Shown piece after piece: positions 17,717 to 26,395 of a stretch of DNA of 37,549 nucleotides. The stretch is taken from assembly GCA_000996895.1 (NCBI GenBank), contig LCBB01000011.1, positions 1 to 37,549 on the forward strand. Reading direction: 5' to 3'. The position numbers were made by a program, and so were the translations under genes. The notes beneath the pieces are model-generated. The model was given only the letters and a program-made list of their open reading frames with translations, searched no databases and had not been told where the DNA came from. This DNA is from a candidate division WWE3 bacterium GW2011_GWC2_41_23 (lineage in GTDB: Bacteria; Patescibacteriota; WWE3; UBA101185; UBA10185). Numbering within the stretch: position 1 is the first letter of the stretch; each line of letters begins with the position of its first letter.

Positions 17717-18293
17717 ATGAAAGAAAAAGGTTACAAGTTAATAGCTTTGATAACAGTCGTAGCCGGCTTGTTCCTTTTGTCAAGTGACAAGGCCCTTGCT
17801 GACTGCGAGTCAAATTACGGCGGAGGCGAAACCTGCATAATCAATAAGAGGTTTAGCATAGAGAAGAAAGTCAGAATAGAAGGCGATGATGATTGGGAAT
17901 CTAAAGTCACTGACGTCGAGGAAGACGACACAGTTGAGTTTAGAATAAGAATCAAAAACCTTTCTGACGAAGACGCCGACATAGATTTCGACGATATGAA
18001 GATGAGCGACTCTCTGCCAGATGAAATGGATAGAGTAGGCGGCTCAGGCTTAACCGAGTACTGGGACGATTTTGAGCCCGGTGAGACCAAGACCTTTATC
18101 ATAGAGGCTGAGATAGACTCAGACGAGTTTGATAGAGACGAAGCTTTTGACAAATGTATTGTAAATAAAGCTAAGGTCTATTGGGGTGATGAATTTGAGG
18201 GATCTGACACCGCTACTGTATGTTACGGTGATAACCGGTATAGCAGGAATCGGATCTTTACTAGTCGGTGCTTTGCTGAGAAAGAAAAGATAA
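17717..18293 (+). CDS. Secreted acidic DUF11-like surface protein, probable sortase substrate with an apparent +1 frameshift near its C-terminus
   Basis: Signal peptide and acidic beta-domain in the annotated frame. Near 18214-18230 the next frame (+1) encodes VITGIAGIGSLLVGALLRKKR*, a typical sorting-signal TM plus basic tail, ending at TAA 18291-18293. The annotated frame instead runs to 18328. Confidence 0.7.
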
Positions 18294-18339
18294 CCCTCTC
18301 CGAGGGTTGCCCTCACAGCGTGAGGTAAATCTCTTTTCT

Positions 18340-18368
18340 CTCCGGGCAGGACACGCGTCCTTCCGGAG
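18340..18368. other. Strong intergenic hairpin
   Basis: CTCCGG gc AGGAC acgc GTCCT t CCGGAG. Confidence 0.6.
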
Positions 18369-18472
18369 TCCCCGTTTGCCCTTTGCCTTTGGGCAGGGGG
18401 CAGAATGGTTGGGTTTGGGTTACTTACTCGACCATTCTGTTCCTTGCCTAAAATTTCCTTCATAATCACATT

Positions 18473-19093
18473 ATGGAATCACCTAACTTCTTAATACTCC
18501 TGACCCTATTGGGCGGTGCCGGTTATTATGCCTACACCAAAGGACTGTTGCCCGATTTCCTTAAGAAAAAAGAAGTTCCCGTAGAACAGCCTGTTGAGGA
18601 ACAAGTTTCGGTTTTTGAACCTGTTGCAGAGCCTATTCTTCTACCTCCCACCAGCATTTCCATAAAAGAAAGAAATATAAGTGCTGATATTGTGGAAGTG
18701 GGGTTGCAGACCGACGGTACTTTGGGTACCCCCAAAAAATGGAATGAAGCCGGGTGGTATACAAAAGGTGCAAAACCCGGTGAAGAGGGTAACGTTATAA
18801 TTAACGCACATTTTGATGACAATCTGGGCAGACCCGCTGCTTTTTGGCAGTTGAAAAACGCCACAGTAGGTGATACAGTTCTTTTAGAAGATAGTTTAGG
18901 AAGATTGTACGCTTACCAGATCGTCGACTCTTTCCTAGTCGATATCAATGACCCCGATAGACTTGCGGTATTGAAAGATACTGAGGGCAAGTCAGAGTTA
19001 ACGTTGATTACATGTGGTGGAATATGGCTCCCAGGTAAATCGACATACGATAAAAGACTAGTAGTGAAGGCCGAGCTTATCGAATCTTTGTGA
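18473..19093 (+). CDS. Sortase family transpeptidase
   Basis: N-terminal TM, GNVIINAHFDDN (catalytic His) and TLITCGG (catalytic Cys) motifs; C-terminal KRLVVKAELI. Confidence 0.88.
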   Translation: MESPNFLILLTLLGGAGYYAYTKGLLPDFLKKKEVPVEQPVEEQVSVFEPVAEPILLPPTSISIKERNISADIVEVGLQTDGTLGTPKKWNEAGWYTKGAKPGEEGNVIINAHFDDNLGRPAAFWQLKNATVGDTVLLEDSLGRLYAYQIVDSFLVDINDPDRLAVLKDTEGKSELTLITCGGIWLPGKSTYDKRLVVKAELIESL

Positions 19094-19110
19094 TCCGATG
19101 AGGCTTAGAG

Positions 19111-19147
19111 TCGGGAGGTAGCAAGGGGCAGTGGCTATCTCCCGGCT
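19111..19147. other. Stable 13-bp hairpin upstream of rho
   Basis: GTCGGGAGGTAGC ... GCTATCTCCCGGC with two G-T pairs; no T-run follows. Confidence 0.6.
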
Positions 19148-19203
19148 TTAGGCGAGTGCCTGAAACAGATTGATGTATAAATTTCATTTTTAAACAATTA
19201 AAT

Positions 19204-20553
19204 ATGCCGATTAAAAAACCTGTAGATACAAGTAAAGATAGTAATTTGATTAATAACGGTGTTCAATTTCCCGATACTTCCGTTGTTAAAAAGAGAACAG
19301 CTCCGAAGACTGACGATGCGGAGAGTGTTGCTCCTGTTGTGGAACAGGAACCTATAAAAGAGGTACCCGCTACACCCGCCCCACTTTATTCCTACCAGCA
19401 CAAACCCAATATTCCTACAGAAGATAACGGTTCTAACGGCGACTCGGTTGGCATAGAAGGAATGCTGGAGATATTAAATGATTACGGTGTCATAAGACAA
19501 AGAGAAAAGTCCGAATCGGATCTTCCGCGCGATGTTTATATAAGCCATTCACAGATTAAAAGATTCAATTTAAGAAAAGGTGATAGCATAAAAGGTTATG
19601 CTAGACCCCCCAAAGAAGGGGAGAGGTACCTTTCTTTACTGAGAATTGAATCGGTCGAAGGAATAGAACCCGAAAGTGCCAGGAAAAGACCACATTTCAC
19701 CGAGCTTACCCCTATTTTCCCGAAGGATTGGATGAAGCTTGAAACGACCAAAGACGTTATTTCCACCAGACTAATTGACTTAATAGCCCCTATAGGTAAG
19801 GGACAAAGAGCTATGCTCGTTGCTCCTCCTAAGGCAGGTAAAACATTTTTACTCATGGATATTGCAAACGGTATAACTACCAACCACCCTGAAATTGTGC
19901 TTATGGTTGCCCTCATCGGAGAACGTCCGGAAGAGGTCACACACTTTAGCCGTAACGTTAAAGGCGAAGTGTACGCAAGTAATTTTGATGAGAGAGCTGA
20001 AGAGCAGACAAGAGTTTCAGAATTGTGCCTGGAAAGAGCAAAAAGACTGGCGGAAAGAGGAAAAGACGTAGTCATTTTAATGGACTCAATAACCAGACTT
20101 GCCCGTGCGTATAACATGGTTGCTCCTCCTTCCGGTAGAACTTTAACAGGAGGTTTTGATCCCGCAGCTTTGTACCCTGCTAAACACTTCTTCGGTGCCG
20201 CGAGAAATTTCGAAGAAAAAGGTAGCTTAACTATCATCGCTACCGCTCTTGTTGAAACAGGTTCAAGGATGGATGATGTTATCTTTGAAGAGTTCAAGGG
20301 TACGGGTAACATGGAGTTGAGGCTGGATAGAAGCCTGTCGGAAAGACGAATCTTCCCGGCAATAGACATTAAATCAAGCGGTACCAGACACGAGGAGCAG
20401 TTGTTCGACGCCCCTACACTGGAGAAGGTTTATAGACTAAGGAGAATGGTTGACCTTTTAGACGAAAGAGATGCCACGGACTTGGTCATAGACAGGCTCA
20501 AGAAGACAAAAACCAATAAAGACTTTCTTGATACCCTTCATACAGGGGCTTAA
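19204..20553 (+). CDS. rho: Transcription termination factor Rho
   Basis: APPKAGKTFLLMDIA Walker A, ALIGERPEEVTHF, DSITRLARAYN, GGFDPAALYPAKHFFGAARN. Confidence 0.96.
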   Translation: MPIKKPVDTSKDSNLINNGVQFPDTSVVKKRTAPKTDDAESVAPVVEQEPIKEVPATPAPLYSYQHKPNIPTEDNGSNGDSVGIEGMLEILNDYGVIRQREKSESDLPRDVYISHSQIKRFNLRKGDSIKGYARPPKEGERYLSLLRIESVEGIEPESARKRPHFTELTPIFPKDWMKLETTKDVISTRLIDLIAPIGKGQRAMLVAPPKAGKTFLLMDIANGITTNHPEIVLMVALIGERPEEVTHFSRNVKGEVYASNFDERAEEQTRVSELCLERAKRLAERGKDVVILMDSITRLARAYNMVAPPSGRTLTGGFDPAALYPAKHFFGAARNFEEKGSLTIIATALVETGSRMDDVIFEEFKGTGNMELRLDRSLSERRIFPAIDIKSSGTRHEEQLFDAPTLEKVYRLRRMVDLLDERDATDLVIDRLKKTKTNKDFLDTLHTGA

Positions 20554-20580
20554 TCTCCAAAAGAAACTCAAACCGAGGAT

Positions 20581-20609
20581 TTGCCGTTATATTGAGGTAT
20601 TGGTAAAAT
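20581..20609 (+). promoter_or_regulatory. Putative promoter
   Basis: TTGCCG-17 nt-TAAAAT upstream of the M23 peptidase gene. Confidence 0.4.
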
Positions 20610-20639
20610 CGGTAGAACGCTTGTTGATAAGCACTGATT

Positions 20640-21842
20640 ATGGTTTTTACTATCAAACGCCCGGTGTCTAAACGTTTTTTTCAGCTTAGTTTTGAAGGAT
20701 TTAGGCCGCAAGGACGGAACAAATTTGAACAGTTCGTGAATATTTGGGCGGAGTTTTTCCGTTCTATACTGGAGTATCTGTGGGACAAGATCGTGGATAT
20801 TTTGTTCTTTATTGCTTCAGTCCTGTACTATATTTTCCAATTACCTTCCGTTGCTAAATCATTTGTCGTCAAAAAGTTGATTTGGTCCAGAGGAAAGCTC
20901 GGGAGACCTCTGGCGTTTGTAACCGTAGTTGCAGCTTCGTTAATAGTTTTCATGATCGGCGAGGTGTTAAGCAGTTACGATTTTATCGCGAGCCCTCAGG
21001 TTAAAGCAGATTACATTTCTACATCCAGTGACATCATTCCCAAGAGGGAAATGGCAGTTACAACTTTGCCCGAGGAGAGAAAAAGGACAGAGTCACTTAC
21101 TTACAAAATCGAATCGGGAGACACCCTCTACAGCATCGGGGAGAAGTTCAAAATTTCCGCCGACGCTTTGAAATATGTAAACAATTTGTCTGACAACTCA
21201 ATTCTTAAAGTAGGTCAGGACATAACAGTTCCTCCGGTAGCCGGTCTAATCCATACTGTTGAAAGAGGGGACACTCTCACTTCAATCGCGTTGAAGTATG
21301 ATGTACCTGCTCAAGCTGTGGCCGACTTTAATTACATATTGGATACTTCAACTCTGGCTTTAGGTACGGAGTTGGTTATTCCGGGCGGGAAAGTGCCTAA
21401 GGTTGTACCTGTGTATACGCTTTATTCCGGCGCTCCTTCAACAGGTGACTCTTCTGCGGCTAACGCTGACAAAGGGTTTTGTGTCTGGCCGTCGACCGTC
21501 AGGGTTGTTACGCAATACTACAGCTGGTACCACAATGGCGTGGATATAGCCACACCTCATAACATCTCTTCGCCCCCGCTTCTGGCCTGTACTTCAGGTA
21601 CTGTGGTTAGAGCAGGATGGGATCCTTTTGGACTGGGGCTGCACGTGAGAATTGACCACGGAGGTGGTTACGAAACGGTTTATGGTCATATGAGCCGTAT
21701 TGATGTAAGCTATGGCCAGCAAGTTTCACGTGGGGATGTTATTGGGTTGATGGGAAACACGGGGAGATCGACAGGTCCGCACGTACACTTTATAGTCAAA
21801 TACAACGGTATAGCTCAAGACCCGTTTAATTTCGTTCAATAA
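20640..21842 (+). CDS. LysM-domain M23 family metallopeptidase
   Basis: Two LysM motifs (YKIESGDTLYSIGEKF; HTVERGDTLTSIALKY) and M23 motifs HNGVDIA, GLHVRIDHGGGYETVYGHM, GPHVHF. Confidence 0.93.
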   Translation: MVFTIKRPVSKRFFQLSFEGFRPQGRNKFEQFVNIWAEFFRSILEYLWDKIVDILFFIASVLYYIFQLPSVAKSFVVKKLIWSRGKLGRPLAFVTVVAASLIVFMIGEVLSSYDFIASPQVKADYISTSSDIIPKREMAVTTLPEERKRTESLTYKIESGDTLYSIGEKFKISADALKYVNNLSDNSILKVGQDITVPPVAGLIHTVERGDTLTSIALKYDVPAQAVADFNYILDTSTLALGTELVIPGGKVPKVVPVYTLYSGAPSTGDSSAANADKGFCVWPSTVRVVTQYYSWYHNGVDIATPHNISSPPLLACTSGTVVRAGWDPFGLGLHVRIDHGGGYETVYGHMSRIDVSYGQQVSRGDVIGLMGNTGRSTGPHVHFIVKYNGIAQDPFNFVQ

Positions 21843-21844
21843 AA

Positions 21845-22990
21845 ATGATTGATTTGGTAAAAATAAAATTAAGGGCCGGTAACGGCGGGGACGGCAAAGT
21901 CTCGTTTTTCAGGGAAAAAGGCACTCCTAAAGGAGGGCCCGACGGCGGTGACGGCGGTGACGGAGGCAGTGTTTATTTTGTAGCAAACAGAAATATGGCC
22001 ACGCTTAGGGATTTCAGAGCAAAAGAAATGTATGCGGGGGAGGACGGAGGCTTTGGGGGGAAACTGAAAATGTACGGGGCTGACGGTAAAGATTATAGAA
22101 TTTCGGTGCCTTTGGGTACCTTAGTTTATGAATTAAAAGAAGGTCGTGAAGTTCTAGTTGCCGACATGGATATTGACGGAAAGGAATTTCTTATTGCCCG
22201 GGGCGGAATAGGTGGCCGGGGTAATTATAGATTCCGTAGCTCTACAAATCAGACGCCGGTTCAGTACACTCCGGGAACTTTGGGCGAACAAAAAGAAATT
22301 AAGCTTGAAGTAAAACTCGTAGCCGATGTCGGACTAATAGGATTACCGAATGCCGGAAAAAGCACGTTATTAAATAAACTAACACACGCAAACGTCAAAG
22401 TAGCGAACTATCCTTTTACGACTCTTTCTCCGAACTTAGGTGTAATGGAGCTGGAAAACGGTGAAAACATTATTATTTCCGATATCCCCGGATTGATAGA
22501 GGGTGCTTCGGAAGGTAAGGGGCTGGGGGATGAGTTTCTAAGGCACGTAGAACGCACCAGGGTGCTCGTACACCTCATAGATCCGTTGGAAGGCTATTCT
22601 GATGGGGGCGGTTTAAATTTGGCAGAAAATACCCTTACTAATTACAGAAAAATAAGAAAAGAATTGGAAGTTTATGGAAAGGGATTAATAGCTAAACCTG
22701 AACTAGTAATTATAAATAAAATAGATATTACTGAAGTGAAAGATATTTTAAAAAGTATTACTGACTATTTTAAAAAACAGAAAATCGATGTTATAGGTAT
22801 ATCAGGTGTATCGGGGGAGGGAATAGAACAATTGATGGGGAAGATAAAAAAGATACTTGAAGACAACCCGAAAAGGCCGATGTTCAACGCGGAAAAGCCG
22901 GTTAAACTGTTTACAATAGAGAACCTTCCAAACAAGAGAATGGTTTTTGGCCATGATAATGTTAAAACTTTTACTCCCAGAGGCATCTGA
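21845..22990 (+). CDS. obgE: GTPase Obg/CgtA
   Basis: Obg Gly-rich N-terminal domain (GGPDGGDGGDGGSVYFVAN), G1 GLPNAGKSTLLN, DIPGLIEGASEGKGLG. Confidence 0.95.
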   Translation: MIDLVKIKLRAGNGGDGKVSFFREKGTPKGGPDGGDGGDGGSVYFVANRNMATLRDFRAKEMYAGEDGGFGGKLKMYGADGKDYRISVPLGTLVYELKEGREVLVADMDIDGKEFLIARGGIGGRGNYRFRSSTNQTPVQYTPGTLGEQKEIKLEVKLVADVGLIGLPNAGKSTLLNKLTHANVKVANYPFTTLSPNLGVMELENGENIIISDIPGLIEGASEGKGLGDEFLRHVERTRVLVHLIDPLEGYSDGGGLNLAENTLTNYRKIRKELEVYGKGLIAKPELVIINKIDITEVKDILKSITDYFKKQKIDVIGISGVSGEGIEQLMGKIKKILEDNPKRPMFNAEKPVKLFTIENLPNKRMVFGHDNVKTFTPRGI

Positions 22991-23018
22991 TATAATTCTT
23001 AAGCACCGTTTGCATTAC

Positions 23019-23094
23019 GGGCCGTTAGCTTAGTTGGTAGAGCGCTTCCATGGCATGGAAGAGGTCAGGAGTTCGAATCTCCTACGGTCCACCA
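23019..23094 (+). tRNA. tRNA-Ala (anticodon GGC), CCA encoded
   Basis: Acceptor GGGCCGT/ACGGTCC, anticodon arm CTTCC-ATGGCAT-GGAAG, T-arm GTTCGAATC, 3' ACCA. Confidence 0.95.
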
Positions 23095-23243
23095 GGAAAT
23101 TTCGAAAGCGCCGCAGGTGCTTGCGAAATTTGCTTTGTGAGGGGGAGAGATTCGAATGCCGCAGCGAGCGAAGGCGAGTGAGGCGGGGTCGAGCGGATCG
23201 CCAGCAGACGATAACGCGTGACCGAATCTCCTACGGTCCACCA
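23095..23243 (+). mobile_element. 149-bp element inserted at the tRNA-Ala 3' end, ending in a duplicate of the tRNA 3' terminus
   Basis: CGAATCTCCTACGGTCCACCA (21 bp) at 23074-23094 and 23223-23243. The element starts with a hairpin and contains inverted GAGATTCGAA at 23147-23156. Confidence 0.65.
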
Positions 23244-23256
23244 ATACTAAATACAA

Positions 23257-23292
23257 AAAGAAATCCCCGCCGAGCGGGGGTTTCTTTTTTCA
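23257..23292. terminator. Bidirectional Rho-independent terminator
   Basis: AAAAAGAAATCCCCGC-CGAG-CGGGGGTTTCTTTTTT between convergent units. Confidence 0.85.
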
Positions 23293-23309
23293 AGGAGCAA
23301 GTCTCAGGT

Positions 23310-25553
23310 TTACTGTCCCTGTTTGGGTAACGTTCCCAGGTCAAGGTTCTGTGCGTTTATCTCTTGCTCGGTACCTGCTTTTACCAAAGGTTCCTGTTGT
23401 GCAGGACCTTGATTTTGTGAAGCGGTAATCTGTTCAACAGTTGGTTTAACCTGTCCTGTGGTGCCTGCTGCTTTGATTCTTTCGTCTACAGCTGCAATTT
23501 CTTTGTCCAGAAGTTTTGCATCTTCTGAATCAACGTCTACGAGAGTTTTCGTTACTTCGAACGCCTGTTTTGCACTTTGAAGATCGTTCAGCTGAATCAT
23601 AGCCTGTGCAAAGTTGTAGTAAGCGTTTGCGTAGTCAGGCTTAAGTGAGAAGGCCTGTCTGAATTGATTAGCTGCAGATAGGTAATCTTTCTGTGCATAG
23701 AACATTCCGCCCAGATCCAGTCTTAACCTTGGGTTTGTTGGGTCAAGTTGTATGGCTGTACTGTAGGCCGATACTGCCCACTCAGATGCGTTCTCCGCCA
23801 CATTCAAGATACTTCTGTATATCAATGCTCTGGTTTCCCAGTTAGCTGCACTCAGCGGGTTTATAGCCTCTGTGGTGACTCTGGTTGTGGTAATAGCTTC
23901 CGAGATTAAGCTCTGTATAGTTTGCTTTTCCGCATCTGTAAGATTTTCCTTACCGGCTAAGTTGTTAGCCAAGGCGAGGTCGGTTTGTGCGAAGGAGTTG
24001 TAGTACGAATCTCTGGTAGGATTAGCCGTGATGGCCAGTCTCTGATTCTCGTATACTTTTGCTCCGTCATTGTTAAGCAAGGCTATGACGGCTCTTCTCA
24101 TGTAGAACTCTCCCATATAATTCTTTCCCCAGAGGTAACCTCCGTAGATGACGGCAATAATTATGACTGCTCCGAAGATAAATTTGGAGTACTCCTTATT
24201 TATTGCAGAACTGTCTCCCAGCGAAGCAACTGCCTGGATGTCTTTCGCTCCCACCGAGCTGACTTGCGCTATTTTGCTGCGCTCATCAATGTATGTGTAT
24301 GCGGCTACCAGCAATGCAAGAAGTGTGAACAGCATAAACGTTGAAGTTACCGTAGCGTAAGTAAATAGGAATGAAGACATCAAAGCTACAAGTGAAAGAC
24401 TCAATACTTCCGTGAGTCCTTCCTGGCTGTCGGTGAATTTAGTTTGATTAGCAAGTCTCATCATTCTTGACCCCAAGAATATGGTGGCAAGAAGTCCTAA
24501 TATACCGATTGTGGCAATGATGTTGAATATTTCGTTGAAAGGAATATCAAATCTCACATTCCAGAATTCGGTTGCGTTAAGAGACATGGGTCTGAAACGG
24601 GTGAAGTTAGTTTGGAATGTTGAGGGACCCGTTGCCAGTAGAGGAAAGTTTTGAATTGTTGACGACGCAACGACCCAGCTTTCTCTTACAGGAAGACTAA
24701 GCTCCCTCGGGAAATTAGGATCCACGAGCACGTTTCGTGTTGCCGGAACTAAGAAAATAATTGCCATAGCTGCCGTTGTTCCGAGAATAGCGAGATAGTA
24801 GACGCCTTCTTTGAATACTTTTGACAGATCGACGTAAAAAACCATTCCGACTATACCGACCACAAGTAGTGCCCACGCGGCAAGCGAGCTGGTTAGGGCA
24901 ACGTATAAAATACTAAGGATGGTAGCTCCCACAAGCGCTATTTTTATCAACATATTCTTTTCGTAGGCGATAAGCACAAGCGCCATCACTATAGAAAGTG
25001 CTGCGAACAACGCTGTCTGTGTGGTACCCCCGTAAAAAGAGAAGTTTTGCAACTTCATGTATGCGGTTGAAGAGATAAATATGTTGAAGTAGCTCAAAAC
25101 GGATACGAAAGTGGCAATTCCGGTACCTATTAAGAAAGCGTAAATCGCTCCTTTTATAGCTCTGGGGTTTCTGTATAGGGGAGTAGCAATGTAGTAGTAG
25201 ATTACAAAGACTACTAATGAGAACAGTCCCAGCCACCTTCCCTGGCTTCCGAAAATGCTTACAGACTTATTCAATGAAAAGACCGTAGCTAGAGCATATA
25301 CGCCTGTGAATATTATTAGGGGAAAGTCTATGATGGACTTTGCAAGTTCTATCTTTTGACCCAGCATTAGTCTTACTGCCCAGAGTATCGCAAGCAATAT
25401 AGTGCCTAAGATGATTAGCGTGAGTTTGTTAAGTTCAAAAAACTCAGTTGTAATCGGCAGGAAAAAAATTGGTACTAAGAAAGGTAGTATGTAAAGCGGG
25501 ATAGCTTTAGACACTCCCTCGATTATGAAAGTTAAATTATTGTTTTGTTTCAT
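23310..25553 (-). CDS. O-antigen ligase-like polytopic membrane protein with TPR repeats
   Basis: About 10 TM segments, then TPR units (YSTAIQLDPTNPRLRLDLGGMFYAQKDYLSAANQFRQAFSLKPDYANAYYNFAQAMIQL). Start taken at 25553 (MKQNNNLTF) rather than the 25721 ORF start. Confidence 0.8.
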   Translation of the reverse strand: MKQNNNLTFIIEGVSKAIPLYILPFLVPIFFLPITTEFFELNKLTLIILGTILLAILWAVRLMLGQKIELAKSIIDFPLIIFTGVYALATVFSLNKSVSIFGSQGRWLGLFSLVVFVIYYYIATPLYRNPRAIKGAIYAFLIGTGIATFVSVLSYFNIFISSTAYMKLQNFSFYGGTTQTALFAALSIVMALVLIAYEKNMLIKIALVGATILSILYVALTSSLAAWALLVVGIVGMVFYVDLSKVFKEGVYYLAILGTTAAMAIIFLVPATRNVLVDPNFPRELSLPVRESWVVASSTIQNFPLLATGPSTFQTNFTRFRPMSLNATEFWNVRFDIPFNEIFNIIATIGILGLLATIFLGSRMMRLANQTKFTDSQEGLTEVLSLSLVALMSSFLFTYATVTSTFMLFTLLALLVAAYTYIDERSKIAQVSSVGAKDIQAVASLGDSSAINKEYSKFIFGAVIIIAVIYGGYLWGKNYMGEFYMRRAVIALLNNDGAKVYENQRLAITANPTRDSYYNSFAQTDLALANNLAGKENLTDAEKQTIQSLISEAITTTRVTTEAINPLSAANWETRALIYRSILNVAENASEWAVSAYSTAIQLDPTNPRLRLDLGGMFYAQKDYLSAANQFRQAFSLKPDYANAYYNFAQAMIQLNDLQSAKQAFEVTKTLVDVDSEDAKLLDKEIAAVDERIKAAGTTGQVKPTVEQITASQNQGPAQQEPLVKAGTEQEINAQNLDLGTLPKQGQ

Positions 25554-25635
25554 GAATAAAGTGTGGACGAAGAAAATAGGTCTGTCAAGGGGCTTTCTCG
25601 TTAAGGGAAAGAGAGGGTTATTTGTTGTTGTTGCG

Positions 25636-26310
25636 CTATTTTGACACAAACCAGTTAAAAGACGTGTCGTAATAGAGTGGTGTGTCGAGTCTAAGTTCGA
25701 ATCCTTCACCGGCTCTAACATTTGTCACCCAATATGCGGTAGCGGGCGAAAAGCTTTGAGTGAATGTGATGATAACCTTGGCGTCTGCCGTTAATATCTC
25801 GCTATCTACAAAGACGGAAGAGTGTCCTTTGGGCACTACTGCTGACCCGGAAGCCACAATTTCCACGCTTTCGCTGTTCGTACCCTGTGCAGAAAAGGCT
25901 TCAATCAGGCTGGATTTCTTATTGCCTATATTAATAAGACCGAACTCGTTGGCAGATATTATGAGAAGTAGTATTAGAGTGGAGTAGGAAATCAGTTGAG
26001 TTCTAATCTCTTTAGATTTTATAACGTTCAAAAGGTTGGTATATTTATTTTTTGTCTCAATCTCTTTTGCAATTTCGTCATTATCCGCACCTTCTGCTTT
26101 AAGTCTTTCAATAGTGACAAGTCGTTCGAGAACCCAGTCAGGGTAGTGGCCTCTTATATTCCCGTCGCTATCTTTTTGTCTGGTCATGTGCGGAAGCCAA
26201 CCAATCTTTGTGTAGTATCTAAGCCTGTTGTAAGGGTCGCCTTTACCAAAATCTATTCCGGTACTTTGGGCCTTCAATATAAGTTCTTCGGTGCTTAACA
26301 TTTTTTCCAT
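25636..26310 (-). CDS. MerR-like HTH protein fused to a TM helix and extracytoplasmic domain
   Basis: N-terminal NRLRYYTKIGWLPHMTRQKDSDGNIRGHYPDWVLERLVTIERLKAEG (MerR-like wHTH), TM LISYSTLILLLIISANEFGLI, C-terminal beta-rich domain. Confidence 0.7.
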   Translation of the reverse strand: MEKMLSTEELILKAQSTGIDFGKGDPYNRLRYYTKIGWLPHMTRQKDSDGNIRGHYPDWVLERLVTIERLKAEGADNDEIAKEIETKNKYTNLLNVIKSKEIRTQLISYSTLILLLIISANEFGLINIGNKKSSLIEAFSAQGTNSESVEIVASGSAVVPKGHSSVFVDSEILTADAKVIITFTQSFSPATAYWVTNVRAGEGFELRLDTPLYYDTSFNWFVSK

Positions 26311-26395
26311 AACCGCATTATAGCAAATAGTATTTTCTAATTTAGCTGGAGTTTGGAATATTGTATTTTATGGCGCCAGTATCATATTTGTTTGT

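Noticed and set aside
23095-23243. A second, complete tRNA gene ending at 23243
   Set aside because: No 5' acceptor strand matching the duplicated ACGGTCC within the insert and no cloverleaf; only the 3' terminus is copied.
23034-23330. ORF of 98 aa spanning tRNA-Ala and its downstream element
   Set aside because: Arg/Ser-rich out-of-context translation of a tRNA gene and hairpins; no RBS or domain.
25554-25721. N-terminal extension of the minus-strand O-antigen-ligase-like protein
   Set aside because: Overlaps the end of the MerR-like gene and lacks membrane-protein character; Met at 25553 directly precedes the first TM.
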